NCBI RefSeq assembly: GCF_017357385.1
Contig: NZ_CP071632.1
Coordinates: 563,501-627,500 of the forward strand
Reading direction: 5' to 3'
DNA length: 64,000 nucleotides
Origin: Rhizobium sp. NZLR1
GTDB lineage: Bacteria; Pseudomonadota; Alphaproteobacteria; Rhizobiales; Rhizobiaceae
Shown: one piece after another, positions 1 through 7,827 of the stretch
How positions within the stretch are numbered: the first letter of the stretch is position 1
Layout of the letters: each line of letters opens with the position of its first letter
Made by a program: the position numbers and the translations under genes
The notes under the pieces: model-generated
Databases searched by the model: none
What the model was told of the DNA's origin: nothing
Seen by the model: only the letters and a program-made list of their open reading frames with translations

Positions 1-402
1 CCGGCCGTCGACCAGCGTGCACTCGATGCCGTATTTCGGCGCCAATGTCTCGACAACCCAGCGGCAGGAACCGAACAGCGCGCGCGCCGCGACGATATGG
101 TCGCCTGATTTGACCTGGCAGAGCACCGCCGCGGTGACGGCCGCCATGCCGGAGGCGGTGGCGCGGGCGTCTTCCGCGCCTTCGAGCATGCACATGCGCT
201 TTTCGAACATGTCGTTGGTCGGGCTGCCGTAGCGGGCGTAGATGTAGCCTTCCGTCTCGCCCTTGAAGCGGGCTTCGGCCGCCTCCGACGTCTCATAGAC
301 GAAACCCTGCGTGAGATAGATTGCTTCGGACGTCTCGCCATATTGCGAACGCAAGGTTCCGCCGTGGACGAGTTGGGTTGCCGGGCGCCAGGTCTTGCTC
401 AT
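1..402 (-). CDS. metZ: O-succinylhomoserine sulfhydrylase, 5' part only (runs off the window)
   Basis: PLP-dependent trans-sulfuration enzyme that makes homocysteine from O-succinylhomoserine and sulfide in methionine synthesis, in the cytoplasm. Only the first 134 codons are present. The translation begins MSKTWRPATQLVHGG and contains the Cys/Met-metabolism signatures YGSPTND and EGAEDARATASGMAA, typical of MetZ and cystathionine gamma-synthase relatives. The PLP lysine lies outside the window. The start is the ATG at 402, placed after GAAGGTG. A SAM-II riboswitch and a terminator lie directly upstream, which fits a methionine gene and favours MetZ over other paralogues. Expression should fall when S-adenosylmethionine is plentiful. 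Confidence 0.93.
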   Translation of the reverse strand, partial: MSKTWRPATQLVHGGTLRSQYGETSEAIYLTQGFVYETSEAAEARFKGETEGYIYARYGSPTNDMFEKRMCMLEGAEDARATASGMAAVTAAVLCQVKSGDHIVAARALFGSCRWVVETLAPKYGIECTLVDGR

Positions 403-421
403 GCCATCACCTTCACATAAC

Positions 422-452
422 AAAAAAACCGGTCGCAAAAGCAGACCGGTTT
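422..452 (-). terminator. Rho-independent terminator in the metZ leader
   Basis: Read on the minus strand, AAACCGGTC and GACCGGTTT form a stem around a short loop and are followed by a run of seven T. It lies between the riboswitch aptamer and the metZ start, so it is a likely transcription-control platform. The upstream arm (444-449) can also pair with GACCGG at 458-463, giving an alternative antiterminator hairpin. Confidence 0.8.
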
Positions 453-458
453 TCAACC

Positions 459-517
459 CGGTCTTTTTAGCCACTTGTTTAACGTGGCTGCAAGCCGACC
501 GGCCAAATCACCACGGG
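459..517 (-). promoter_or_regulatory. SAM-II riboswitch (metA/metZ leader of alphaproteobacteria)
   Basis: The minus strand reads CGTGGTGATTTGG, then GCTTGCAGCCACGTTAAACA, then GTGGCTAAAAAG. This matches the conserved order of the SAM-II pseudoknot: P1 arms CGTGG and CCACG, the GATTT and GCTTGCAGCC core, then the TAAA and GCTAAAAAG strand. This class controls metA, metZ and metX in alphaproteobacteria. It sits about 60 nt upstream of metZ and just before a terminator. Assignment is by recognition of the consensus; no covariance model was run. Confidence 0.9.
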
Positions 518-600
518 ATAATTCTGCAATACTGCTGTTAGCTGCTTGCGTCAATTCCCCGAGTTTGGTTTTGTCGGCGGCAAATGATGGATGAGGCGTG

Positions 601-1692
601 ATGGCTCGTGAAACGGGAATTCTGGCGGACGGAGCGATATCGGCGCTGTTCGAAACGGGTCGTCTGATCTCCGAACGGGAGCTGGACCGCGACCAGATCC
701 AGCCGGCAAGCCTCGACCTGCGCCTGGGCGCCAAGGCTATTCGCGTGCGCGCCAGCTTCATGCCCGGCCCCTCGCATCTGGTGGCCGACAAGCTCGACCG
801 GCTGAGCCTGCATGTGGTCGACCTATCCGAAGGCGCGGTGCTCGAGACCGGCTGCGTCTACATCGTGCCGCTGATGGAGAGCTTAGCGCTGCCGGCCGAC
901 ATGTCGGCTTCGGCCAATCCGAAGAGCTCGACCGGACGGCTCGATATCTTCACCCGCGTCATCACCGATTACGCCCAGGAGTTCGACAAGATCCCGGCCG
1001 GCTATTCCGGCCCGCTCTATCTGGAAATCAGCCCGCGCACCTTCCCGATCGTCGTACGCCGCGGCTCGCGCCTGTCGCAGATCCGCTTCCGCGTCGGCCA
1101 TGCTTTGCTCAGCGAGCCGGAGCTGTTGAAGCTGCATGAAAGCGAGACGCTGGTTGCCAGCAAGCAGCCGAATGTATCCGGCAGCGGCATCGCTCTGTCG
1201 ATCGACCTCGCCGGAGACGAAGACGGCCTGATCGGCTATCGCGGCAAACACCACACCGCCGTCGTCGATGTCGACAAGAAAGCCCAGCACGACATCTACG
1301 ATTTCTGGGAGCCTCTCTATAGCCGCGGCCGCAACGAGTTGATCCTCGATCCGGACGAGTTCTATATCCTCGTCTCGCGCGAGGCCGTGCACGTGCCGCC
1401 GGACTATGCCGCCGAAATGACCCCGTTCGATCCGTTGGTCGGCGAATTCCGCGTCCATTATGCCGGCTTCTTCGATCCGGGCTTCGGCCATGCGCCGGCC
1501 GGCGGCCGCGGCAGCCGCGCCGTGCTCGAAGTGCGCAGCCACGAAGTCCCCTTCATCCTCGAAGACGGCCAGATCGTCGGCCGCCTGGTCTACGAGCACA
1601 TGCAGGAAAAACCGACCAGCCTCTACGGCTCTGGCCTCGGCTCCAACTACCAGGCCCAGGGCCTGAAACTCTCGAAGCACTTCCGCATCTGA
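601..1692 (+). CDS. dcd: dCTP deaminase family protein, double-length form
   Basis: 363-aa protein of the Dcd/dUTPase fold family, which deaminates dCTP to dUTP for thymidylate synthesis. The N-terminal half has IQPASLDLRLG, the usual Dcd substrate-site signature (residues 35-45). The C-terminal half repeats the fold with LILDPDEFYIL, HYAGFFDPGFG and EVRSHEVPFILEDGQ. Ordinary dCTP deaminases are about 190 aa, so this looks like a tandem or fused two-domain form seen in rhizobia. A GTG three bases upstream (598) could also start it. I prefer the ATG at 601 after GATGAGG. The gene is divergent from metZ. Activity of both halves is not established. Confidence 0.85.
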   Translation: MARETGILADGAISALFETGRLISERELDRDQIQPASLDLRLGAKAIRVRASFMPGPSHLVADKLDRLSLHVVDLSEGAVLETGCVYIVPLMESLALPADMSASANPKSSTGRLDIFTRVITDYAQEFDKIPAGYSGPLYLEISPRTFPIVVRRGSRLSQIRFRVGHALLSEPELLKLHESETLVASKQPNVSGSGIALSIDLAGDEDGLIGYRGKHHTAVVDVDKKAQHDIYDFWEPLYSRGRNELILDPDEFYILVSREAVHVPPDYAAEMTPFDPLVGEFRVHYAGFFDPGFGHAPAGGRGSRAVLEVRSHEVPFILEDGQIVGRLVYEHMQEKPTSLYGSGLGSNYQAQGLKLSKHFRI

Positions 1693-1749
1693 CAGGTTGC
1701 GTCGACGCGACTTGACAGCGGCCCCCATCTGTTGGAAATCTCAGCTATC

Positions 1750-1823
1750 GCGGGTGTAGCTCAATGGTAGAGCAGCAGCTTCCCAAGCTGAATACGAGGG
1801 TTCGATTCCCTTCACCCGCTCCA
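1750..1823 (+). tRNA. tRNA-Gly (anticodon CCC), CCA encoded
   Basis: A 74-nt cloverleaf begins GCGGGTG and ends CACCCGCTCCA, so the acceptor stem pairs. The anticodon loop TTCCCAA gives CCC, reading GGG codons. The T arm contains GGTTCGATTCC. It is very close in sequence to enterobacterial glyU. The last 23 nt are repeated perfectly at 31469-31491, so this tRNA is the integration site of the island; the tRNA itself stays intact. Confidence 0.97.
1801..1823 (+). repeat. attL: tRNA 3'-end half of the island's direct repeat
   Basis: A 23-bp segment from the T-arm TTCGATTCC to the encoded CCA, identical to 31469-31491. It is the left junction, next to the integrase. Confidence 0.93.
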
Positions 1824-2010
1824 TTCACTTAAAAACACTTTGTTCAATGACGTCCATCGACGTTCAATAAACGTATTGTAATCAGTGAGATAATTCGGGC
1901 CAGCGCCTCGCGCGCGCGTAACGACGTGCAGCGGAGTGCAGTGACATCCAGCAAATTTTTCGGTACAAAACCACGGTACAAAGCTGCTAGCCTCGAGGCC
2001 GATACCGTAA

Positions 2011-3207
2011 ATGGCGCTGACAGACGTTCAGATTCGAAATGCCAAAAAGTCCGAAAAGCCCTACAAACTGCCGGACGGTAAGGGCCTTTATCTGTATGTT
2101 TCGAAGGCCGGCGGGAAATCATGGAGGCAGGATTATGCCTACTTTGGCAAGAGAAAGACGCTCACGCTCGGCGCCTATCCTGCCCTTGGGCTGGCTGAAG
2201 CCCGTGTCCGGCGAGATGAAGCAAAGAAGAAGCTGTCGGAGGGATTAGACCCGTCGCTGGCGAAAAAGCGCGAGCAATTGGCCTCCAAGGCGGCGGCCGG
2301 GAACACCTTCGGACTAATTGCTGATGAATTCATCGCGAAGCTGCGTCGTGACAAGCGAGCTGAGCCGACCATCGATAAGAACACTTGGATGCTAAAGGTG
2401 CTTGCGAAGAGGCTTTCGCCATATCCGATAACGCAAATCTCCGCGAAAGACGTTTTAGACGTGCTCAACGTGATCGAAAAAAGTGGACGCGTTGAGAGTG
2501 CACTCGCCACGCGTTCAGCAATAGGGCGCGTTTTTCGATTTGCCATCGCAACCGCAAGAGCGGAAAGCGATCCGACCTCGGCATTGCGAGGCGCCCTCCA
2601 GCGCCATGTTCCCGTCAGTCACCCAGCGCTCACGACCCGCAAAGACCTTGGTGGCCTTATGAGGGCGATCTATGGTTATAATGGCTGGGTTTCGCTTGTT
2701 GCGGCGTTGAAGATTCAAGCTCTTTGCTTCGCTCGACCCGGGGAAACCCGTTCAATGGAATGGTCGGAGCTTGACCTCGCAAAAGCGGTTTGGACCATCC
2801 CTGCCGCAAAGACAAAGATGCGCCGCGAGCATCATGTTCCCCTTTCTCGTCAAGCCATCGAGGTCATCAAACTGATGAAGGACCTGTTCGGGGACAAGCC
2901 ACAGGTTTTTCCATCGATGATGTCTGGCAAGACGTTGCTTTCGGAGAATTCAATGAATTCTGCCCTGCGCCGTATGGGAGTAGGGGAGGAGGAGCATACC
3001 GCACATGGCTTTCGCTCGTCCGCAAGTAGCATCTTGAACGAGTCGGGCGCATTTAGCGCCGATGCGATTGAGGCCCAACTGGCGCATTTAGATACGAGGG
3101 AGGTGCGCCGGATCTATAATCGCGCGACCTATTGGGATGAGCGGGTGAAAATGATGCAGTGGTGGGCAGACATGCTTGATGAGGAGCGAATGCGAAGGTC
3201 GGCCTAA
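2011..3207 (+). CDS. P4-type tyrosine integrase
   Basis: 398-aa site-specific recombinase that should integrate and excise the island at tRNA-Gly. The N-terminus (about 1-90) is the DUF4102 arm-binding domain with LPDGKGLYLYVSKAGGKSW and LGAYPALGLAEAR. A core-binding SAM-like segment follows (about 100-200), then the catalytic domain. Visible active-site residues are the Arg in ARPGETRSMEW, HGFR (H-x-x-R), the His in QLAHLD and the nucleophilic Tyr in RRIYNRATYW. Length is normal for the family. The gene lies 188 bp downstream of the tRNA and points into the island, as usual for such elements. Confidence 0.96.
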   Translation: MALTDVQIRNAKKSEKPYKLPDGKGLYLYVSKAGGKSWRQDYAYFGKRKTLTLGAYPALGLAEARVRRDEAKKKLSEGLDPSLAKKREQLASKAAAGNTFGLIADEFIAKLRRDKRAEPTIDKNTWMLKVLAKRLSPYPITQISAKDVLDVLNVIEKSGRVESALATRSAIGRVFRFAIATARAESDPTSALRGALQRHVPVSHPALTTRKDLGGLMRAIYGYNGWVSLVAALKIQALCFARPGETRSMEWSELDLAKAVWTIPAAKTKMRREHHVPLSRQAIEVIKLMKDLFGDKPQVFPSMMSGKTLLSENSMNSALRRMGVGEEEHTAHGFRSSASSILNESGAFSADAIEAQLAHLDTREVRRIYNRATYWDERVKMMQWWADMLDEERMRRSA

Positions 3208-3292
3208 CGCACGTGTCAGCGGCGGCTACCTCCGGCAGGGAAGTTGCGATACTTCCGATTTAGATGTTTTGAAAGGTTTAAATTCCCTAAAC

Positions 3293-4516
3293 CTATTCTG
3301 CCGCCTCTGCGAAGGCTCGCCGATTGGACATCGCAATGTGTAAAGCGACACGTTCGCCAATCGCGCGTGCTAAGGGCGCGGGAACAGCGTTCCCCACTTG
3401 CTCGTACTGTAAGCCCAGTTTGTCGCCGGCGAAGCGGAATGTGTCGGGAAAGCCCTGTAACCTAGCGGCTTCCCGTACGGTGATCGTTCGATCTTGATGC
3501 GGGTGGACATAAGCTCCCCAATGGGGGTCACATTTAGTCAGGAGTGTCGACGCTAACCCCGTGCTGGCCAGTCTTCCGTACCGTTTCGTATGATCGGAGG
3601 GGTGCGCTCTCTGCATTCCGGCAGTCAGCAATTCACGCGGTATATTTCGCCAATTACCTCCCTCCGGAACGTGCTTCATTCGGTTCAAATTCACATCGGT
3701 CAGCCGATGACAAACATGATTGAATAACTCTGCGCTTCCCTCTCGGGCCTGGATTTGGAACTCGCTGCTGGGCTCAACGGCACTATAAGCAGATACCTGG
3801 AAATTGCAGCCATTTTCTACTGCAGGCAGGTCCCCGATTGCCTCGCCGACCGTGATTGGATTTGGCAACCACATATCGCCTTGAGCTGTACTCTTAGCTG
3901 CGCGATGAGTGGCGATTGGAATCAGTTCGGCGGCCTGACCAATTCGGGACGCCAAAATAAATACTCTTTTTCGAACTTGCGGAGTTCCGAATTCTTCGGC
4001 TGAAAGGGTTACTACCTCGCAATCGTATTTCATTTTTAAGAGTGTTGAGCGGATTTCTTTAACGACCTTCCCGCCCCCGATTGTCAAAATGCCGGGCACA
4101 TTCTCCATTACAAGGCATTTTGGCTTTATCTTTGAAACGATCTTCAGGTAGCAACTGAACAGCCGCGCTCGATCGTCCTCGGCATTTCGCTGATGGTTAT
4201 TATAGCTGAAGGACTGGCACGGCGGTCCCCCGATTATCGCATCGACTTGCGCCGATTCGGCTTCGCGACCGACCATAAGCTGGGCGGCCGTGACCTTCGA
4301 TACTGGGCCTTGAAGAAATGTGCTTTCGGGAAAATTAAGCCGAAATGTTTCGCCGGCTGCTGCGTCAAAGTCGTTGGCAGCCAGAATGGCCCACCCCGCC
4401 TGTTTAAAGCCTATCGCGAGGCCGCCAGCACCTGAGAACAAATCGATGCAGCGGGGACCAGAGGGGAGGGGGGCAGATGGCTGATATACAGCTAATTTCT
4501 GGTCTTCCTTTCCCAT
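3293..4516 (-). CDS. DNA cytosine-5 methyltransferase
   Basis: 407-aa enzyme that methylates C5 of cytosine in DNA using S-adenosylmethionine. Motifs appear in order: I DLFSGAGGLAIGF, IV GGPPCQSFS with the catalytic Cys, VI ENVPG, VIII QVRKRVF, and IX/X REAARLQGFP with QVGNAV. The stretch between VIII and IX should hold the target-recognition region, so the target site cannot be read. It is divergent from the ParB/SNF2/Vsr operon and part of a five-gene cassette at 3293-8772. It probably protects host DNA from a partner nuclease, most likely the HNH protein at 7828-8772, but that pairing is inferred. Confidence 0.95.
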   Translation of the reverse strand: MGKEDQKLAVYQPSAPLPSGPRCIDLFSGAGGLAIGFKQAGWAILAANDFDAAAGETFRLNFPESTFLQGPVSKVTAAQLMVGREAESAQVDAIIGGPPCQSFSYNNHQRNAEDDRARLFSCYLKIVSKIKPKCLVMENVPGILTIGGGKVVKEIRSTLLKMKYDCEVVTLSAEEFGTPQVRKRVFILASRIGQAAELIPIATHRAAKSTAQGDMWLPNPITVGEAIGDLPAVENGCNFQVSAYSAVEPSSEFQIQAREGSAELFNHVCHRLTDVNLNRMKHVPEGGNWRNIPRELLTAGMQRAHPSDHTKRYGRLASTGLASTLLTKCDPHWGAYVHPHQDRTITVREAARLQGFPDTFRFAGDKLGLQYEQVGNAVPAPLARAIGERVALHIAMSNRRAFAEAAE

Positions 4517-4647
4517 TCAGTCCTCAAAATCCAATTCGCCTGACTGTGGGCGTCCAAAATCATTGTGAGTCGCGTAACTTTACCACATCCGCAACGGCAG
4601 GTGAATCGAGCGCTTCAAAAGACGTGTAAAATTCGTTACATCCTCTC

Positions 4648-4692
4648 TTGATACGATGCACTATCCTTGCTACATCTTGCTCAGGCAAGATG
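4648..4692 (+). promoter_or_regulatory. Candidate promoter with overlapping inverted repeat upstream of the ParB-like gene
   Basis: TTGATA (4648-4653) and TACATC (4671-4676) are 17 bp apart and resemble sigma70 boxes. The perfect inverted repeat CATCTTGC-TCAG-GCAAGATG (4673-4692) overlaps the -10 and lies about 18 bp before the start codon. It could be an operator for self-control of the cassette, or an RNA hairpin near the ribosome-binding site. Confidence 0.45.
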
Positions 4693-4710
4693 TGAAAGTA
4701 AGGAAAAGCG

Positions 4711-5958
4711 ATGATGGATGCTGTAGCAAAATTAGAAGTTCCGCCCGCCCAAGCCGAGCGGGTCCTTTATGAAAAGATCGGTAATACAGAGTGGGAACTG
4801 CGCGAAACGCGCCTCGACGTCCAGCAAGACGTTGCGCTGTGGGCAGATAACCCCCGTCTTCAAACGACGGCAATGGAGGGCTTTTCTTCGGAAGCCGACC
4901 TGGAAGAGGGTCTACGATTGACTCCTGGCTACGATGGCTTGCGCAAATCCATTCAAGAGATTGGTCAGATGCAGTCCATTTACGTGCAGCGAACCACAAC
5001 CGGAAAATACCTAGTCCTAGAGGGGGCGACACGGGTCACTATTTTACGGGAGTTGGACCGCAAGTTCACGAGTGGCAAGAACCTCGGCGTCTTTCGTTAT
5101 GTCCAGGCGAAAGTCCTTCCTCAGAATTTTGGTGAGCGAGATGTTGCTATCCTCCTAGCCGGTATTCACGTGCGCGGATCCGGCGTTCGCGATTGGGGAA
5201 GGTACATCGAAGCTAAATTCATTTATGAGACGGTGGTGGGACGCCCGGGTCACCCCCCGCTGATGAATCAGGCCACGTTGGCGGATAACATGGGGAAGTC
5301 TGAGTCCTGGGTTGCTCGGCTTAAAAGCGCTTACGAATTCGCTCTCAAATTTGTTGAACACGTGGATGATGAACCTAATCCGAAGAAGCTTGCCGCCGAA
5401 AAATTCAGCGTTCTTGAAGAAATCAGCAAGGCTCGTGTGATTGGCTCGCAACTCCGAGATTTCGAAAACACGGCATACGACGAACTGCGAAAAGAAGTTT
5501 TCGACATGGTCCGCGATGACGTTTTCAAGGAGTACCGTGACGCTAGGTTCTTAAAAGAATTCCACGACGATGAAGACGCTTGGTCGCAGCTGAAATCAGG
5601 CGAAAAACACGTTGCAAACAAGCTCGCGCAGCAGACGCAGGATAAGAGCAGCAGTCCTAAAGCAAAGATCTCTGCAATTCCACAGATAGTTCGCCGGGCG
5701 ATCGACAGGGGAGAAGACGGCTTCGATGACGATGACATCGCAAGCCTCCAGCAGACTATCGACCTCATTGAAGACAAAGTTCACGATGGCGTTCATCCCT
5801 ATCGTCTCGCACTCAAGAAGGCGACGAGAACACTCAACAAGGCTAGCCGCGCCGACGTAGTCGATCTTCAGCTTTCGGACGTCACAGAATTTCGAGAAGC
5901 CTTTGATTACTTCAATGGACTGATCGGCCAACACCATCAGGCCGGAGGAACGAAATGA
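4711..5958 (+). CDS. ParB-like (ParB/Srx fold) protein in a restriction-like cassette
   Basis: 415-aa protein. Residues about 75-120 have the ParB N-terminal pattern YDGLRKSIQEIGQMQSI followed by YLVLEGATRVTIL, where EGATR takes the place of the usual EG-x-R-R nucleotide-binding box. A helix-turn-helix-like stretch follows (NQATLADNMGKSESWVARL, about 189-207). The remaining C-terminus is charged and helical. No partner ParA is present, so chromosome partition is unlikely. ParB-fold proteins can bind or hydrolyse CTP, and in defence contexts may act as nucleases or DNA-loading factors. The stop overlaps the SNF2 start (ATGA), so the two are translationally coupled. Function is inferred from context only. 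Confidence 0.75.
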   Translation: MMDAVAKLEVPPAQAERVLYEKIGNTEWELRETRLDVQQDVALWADNPRLQTTAMEGFSSEADLEEGLRLTPGYDGLRKSIQEIGQMQSIYVQRTTTGKYLVLEGATRVTILRELDRKFTSGKNLGVFRYVQAKVLPQNFGERDVAILLAGIHVRGSGVRDWGRYIEAKFIYETVVGRPGHPPLMNQATLADNMGKSESWVARLKSAYEFALKFVEHVDDEPNPKKLAAEKFSVLEEISKARVIGSQLRDFENTAYDELRKEVFDMVRDDVFKEYRDARFLKEFHDDEDAWSQLKSGEKHVANKLAQQTQDKSSSPKAKISAIPQIVRRAIDRGEDGFDDDDIASLQQTIDLIEDKVHDGVHPYRLALKKATRTLNKASRADVVDLQLSDVTEFREAFDYFNGLIGQHHQAGGTK

Positions 5959-7355
5959 CATTCCAGCTGCTTAGACATCAGCACGAAGGTGTCGGCTTCT
6001 TGATAGAACGAGGGGTTGGGCTCCTTGCTTTCGAGCAGGGGCTTGGCAAGACATTCGTCGCGATTGAAGCATTTCGCAGACTTCATGATGAAGGTCGTGC
6101 CGATAAGTTGCTCGTTATCTGTCCAAATTCGCTTAAGCGCAACTGGGTCGCAGAACTCGCGAAATTTGCCCCTGTATTGTCTGTCGCAGTGGCAGAGGGT
6201 ACACCCAAGCAGAGACGTTCCACGTTTCAGCAATCACGTGCTCGGGTGATCGTAACGAGCTATGAAACGTCTCGCTCTGAAACCACTGCACTTCTCGCTT
6301 TGGCACAGCGACAACGCACTGTGCTGGTTCTCGATGAGTCCCATGCTGCCAAAAATTGGCGCTCTCTCACCTCGACTGCCGCTCGGACCATCGCGCCTTT
6401 TTGCGAGTTCAGGTGGCTGCTGTCTGGCACTCCAGTGACGAACACGGCAACAGACCTGTTCACACAGGTTGAGATAATTGAGCCGGGGCGCGGCCTGCTC
6501 GGCTCTCTCGAGTCCTTCACCGCCCAACTTGAGGAGGACCCTGCGGCTTCGTTCGCAAAAGATGTTATAGATCGACTCGTCTTGCGCCGGACAAAAGACC
6601 AGTGTCTCGATCTCCCGCAGAAATCATTCGTTGACATCCGTATCGAGATGCAGCCGTGGCAGAGGCGTCTGTACGACGAAATGCGTGACGAAATGGTTTG
6701 TGAAATTGAGGCCATGAGCGGTGAGCAGTATCGTGCGTTTGCTCCCACGGCTTTGGCGAAACTCACGCGGCTCATTCAACTTGCGTCAAATCCATGCCTC
6801 GTTTTTCCTGAACTGGAGCGTTCTCCAGCAAAATTCGAGGCTCTCGATGGTATTATCGCGGATATAATGTCTGTACCGAACAGGAAGGTAATTCTGTGGT
6901 CCAATTACATCCGTTCGATCGAGAGCCTGTTAGCTCGAATTCAAGGTTCAGTGGCTATCTACGGTGGGACGCCGCCTTCAGAACGCCAGGAAATTGCCGC
7001 TCGGTTTCAGAATGATCCAAACGTTCGCGTGCTCATTGCAAATCCAGCTGCGGCCGGAACCGGTTTCACGCTGACCGCGGCGAACTATACGATTTACGAG
7101 TCACTGTCATGGCGTTACGACCACTATGCTCAAAGCCAAGATAGAAACCACAGGATTGGCCAAACTCAACCGGTCACCTATCTACGGCTCCTGGCTTCAG
7201 ACACGATTGAGGAGGCTATCGTTTCAGCATTAGAGCGAAAGTCGGCGCTGGCGCGAAGCCTCCTCGGTGATGAGGGTACGGGCGATGCTATCGCTCAGCT
7301 CACAAAAGCGGAAATGTGTCTGCTTTTGAAGACCAATCGTCTTCCTGAAAAATGA
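5955..7355 (+). CDS. SNF2-family DEAD/DEAH helicase-like ATPase
   Basis: 466-aa double-stranded DNA translocase of the SNF2 family. Walker A is EQGLGKT (about 29-35), the Walker B variant is VLDESHAAKN, and motif III is LLSGTPV. The C-terminal RecA lobe has VILWSNYIRSIE, NPAAAGTGFTL and the SNF2 signature QDRNHRIGQ. It is short, with no added specificity domain, so it probably works through partners: the overlapping ParB-like protein upstream and Vsr 16 bp downstream. In restriction systems such ATPases move along DNA to bring nucleases to targets. That role is inferred. Confidence 0.9.
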   Translation: MTFQLLRHQHEGVGFLIERGVGLLAFEQGLGKTFVAIEAFRRLHDEGRADKLLVICPNSLKRNWVAELAKFAPVLSVAVAEGTPKQRRSTFQQSRARVIVTSYETSRSETTALLALAQRQRTVLVLDESHAAKNWRSLTSTAARTIAPFCEFRWLLSGTPVTNTATDLFTQVEIIEPGRGLLGSLESFTAQLEEDPAASFAKDVIDRLVLRRTKDQCLDLPQKSFVDIRIEMQPWQRRLYDEMRDEMVCEIEAMSGEQYRAFAPTALAKLTRLIQLASNPCLVFPELERSPAKFEALDGIIADIMSVPNRKVILWSNYIRSIESLLARIQGSVAIYGGTPPSERQEIAARFQNDPNVRVLIANPAAAGTGFTLTAANYTIYESLSWRYDHYAQSQDRNHRIGQTQPVTYLRLLASDTIEEAIVSALERKSALARSLLGDEGTGDAIAQLTKAEMCLLLKTNRLPEK

Positions 7356-7370
7356 AACAAGAGGGGCAGA

Positions 7371-7814
7371 ATGGCCGATCGGATTAGTCCCGAGCAGCGA
7401 TCGAGGAATATGTCGAGGATCAAGGGACGGGATACCAAACTGGAAAGAAAGCTTCGATCTTGTTTGCATAAAGCGGGGCTTCGCTTCCGCGTCTGCCGAA
7501 CGGATCTTCCTGGACGACCTGACATAGTGTTTCCACGTCAGAAATTGGCAATACAGGTCCGGGGATGTTTTTGGCATCAGCATCACAACTGTAGCGGCGG
7601 TCGAACGCCAGGAAGCAACCAAAGCTACTGGGCGCCAAAGCTGCAGCGGAACGCTCAACGTGACGCGGAGAAGGATGTCGAGCTAATCGGTCTCGGCTGG
7701 CAAGTGTTAGTCATTTGGGAATGTGAGATGCGCGCGCCTTCGGACGTCGAGAAAATCACTGGGAAAGTCGCAAGTAGAATCGGGAAGAAGGTTGAAATTC
7801 CAGAATCTTCTTAA
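7371..7814 (+). CDS. vsr: Very-short-patch mismatch endonuclease (Vsr)
   Basis: 147-aa nuclease that nicks next to T:G mismatches left by deamination of 5-methylcytosine. Family features are SPEQRSRNMSRIKGRDTKLE near the N-terminus, PGRPDIVFPRQKLAIQVRG with the metal-binding Asp, CFWHQHHNC, YWAPKLQRNAQRD, and LGWQVLVIWECEM. Length is normal. Start at ATG 7371. It lies 15 bp after the SNF2 gene, probably in one operon with ParB-like and SNF2. The cytosine-5 methyltransferase across the divergent promoter supplies the modification whose decay Vsr would repair. Its N-terminal Vsr fold could alternatively serve as the cassette's restriction nuclease. Confidence 0.95.
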   Translation: MADRISPEQRSRNMSRIKGRDTKLERKLRSCLHKAGLRFRVCRTDLPGRPDIVFPRQKLAIQVRGCFWHQHHNCSGGRTPGSNQSYWAPKLQRNAQRDAEKDVELIGLGWQVLVIWECEMRAPSDVEKITGKVASRIGKKVEIPESS

Positions 7815-7827
7815 TGCTGGCAATGAG

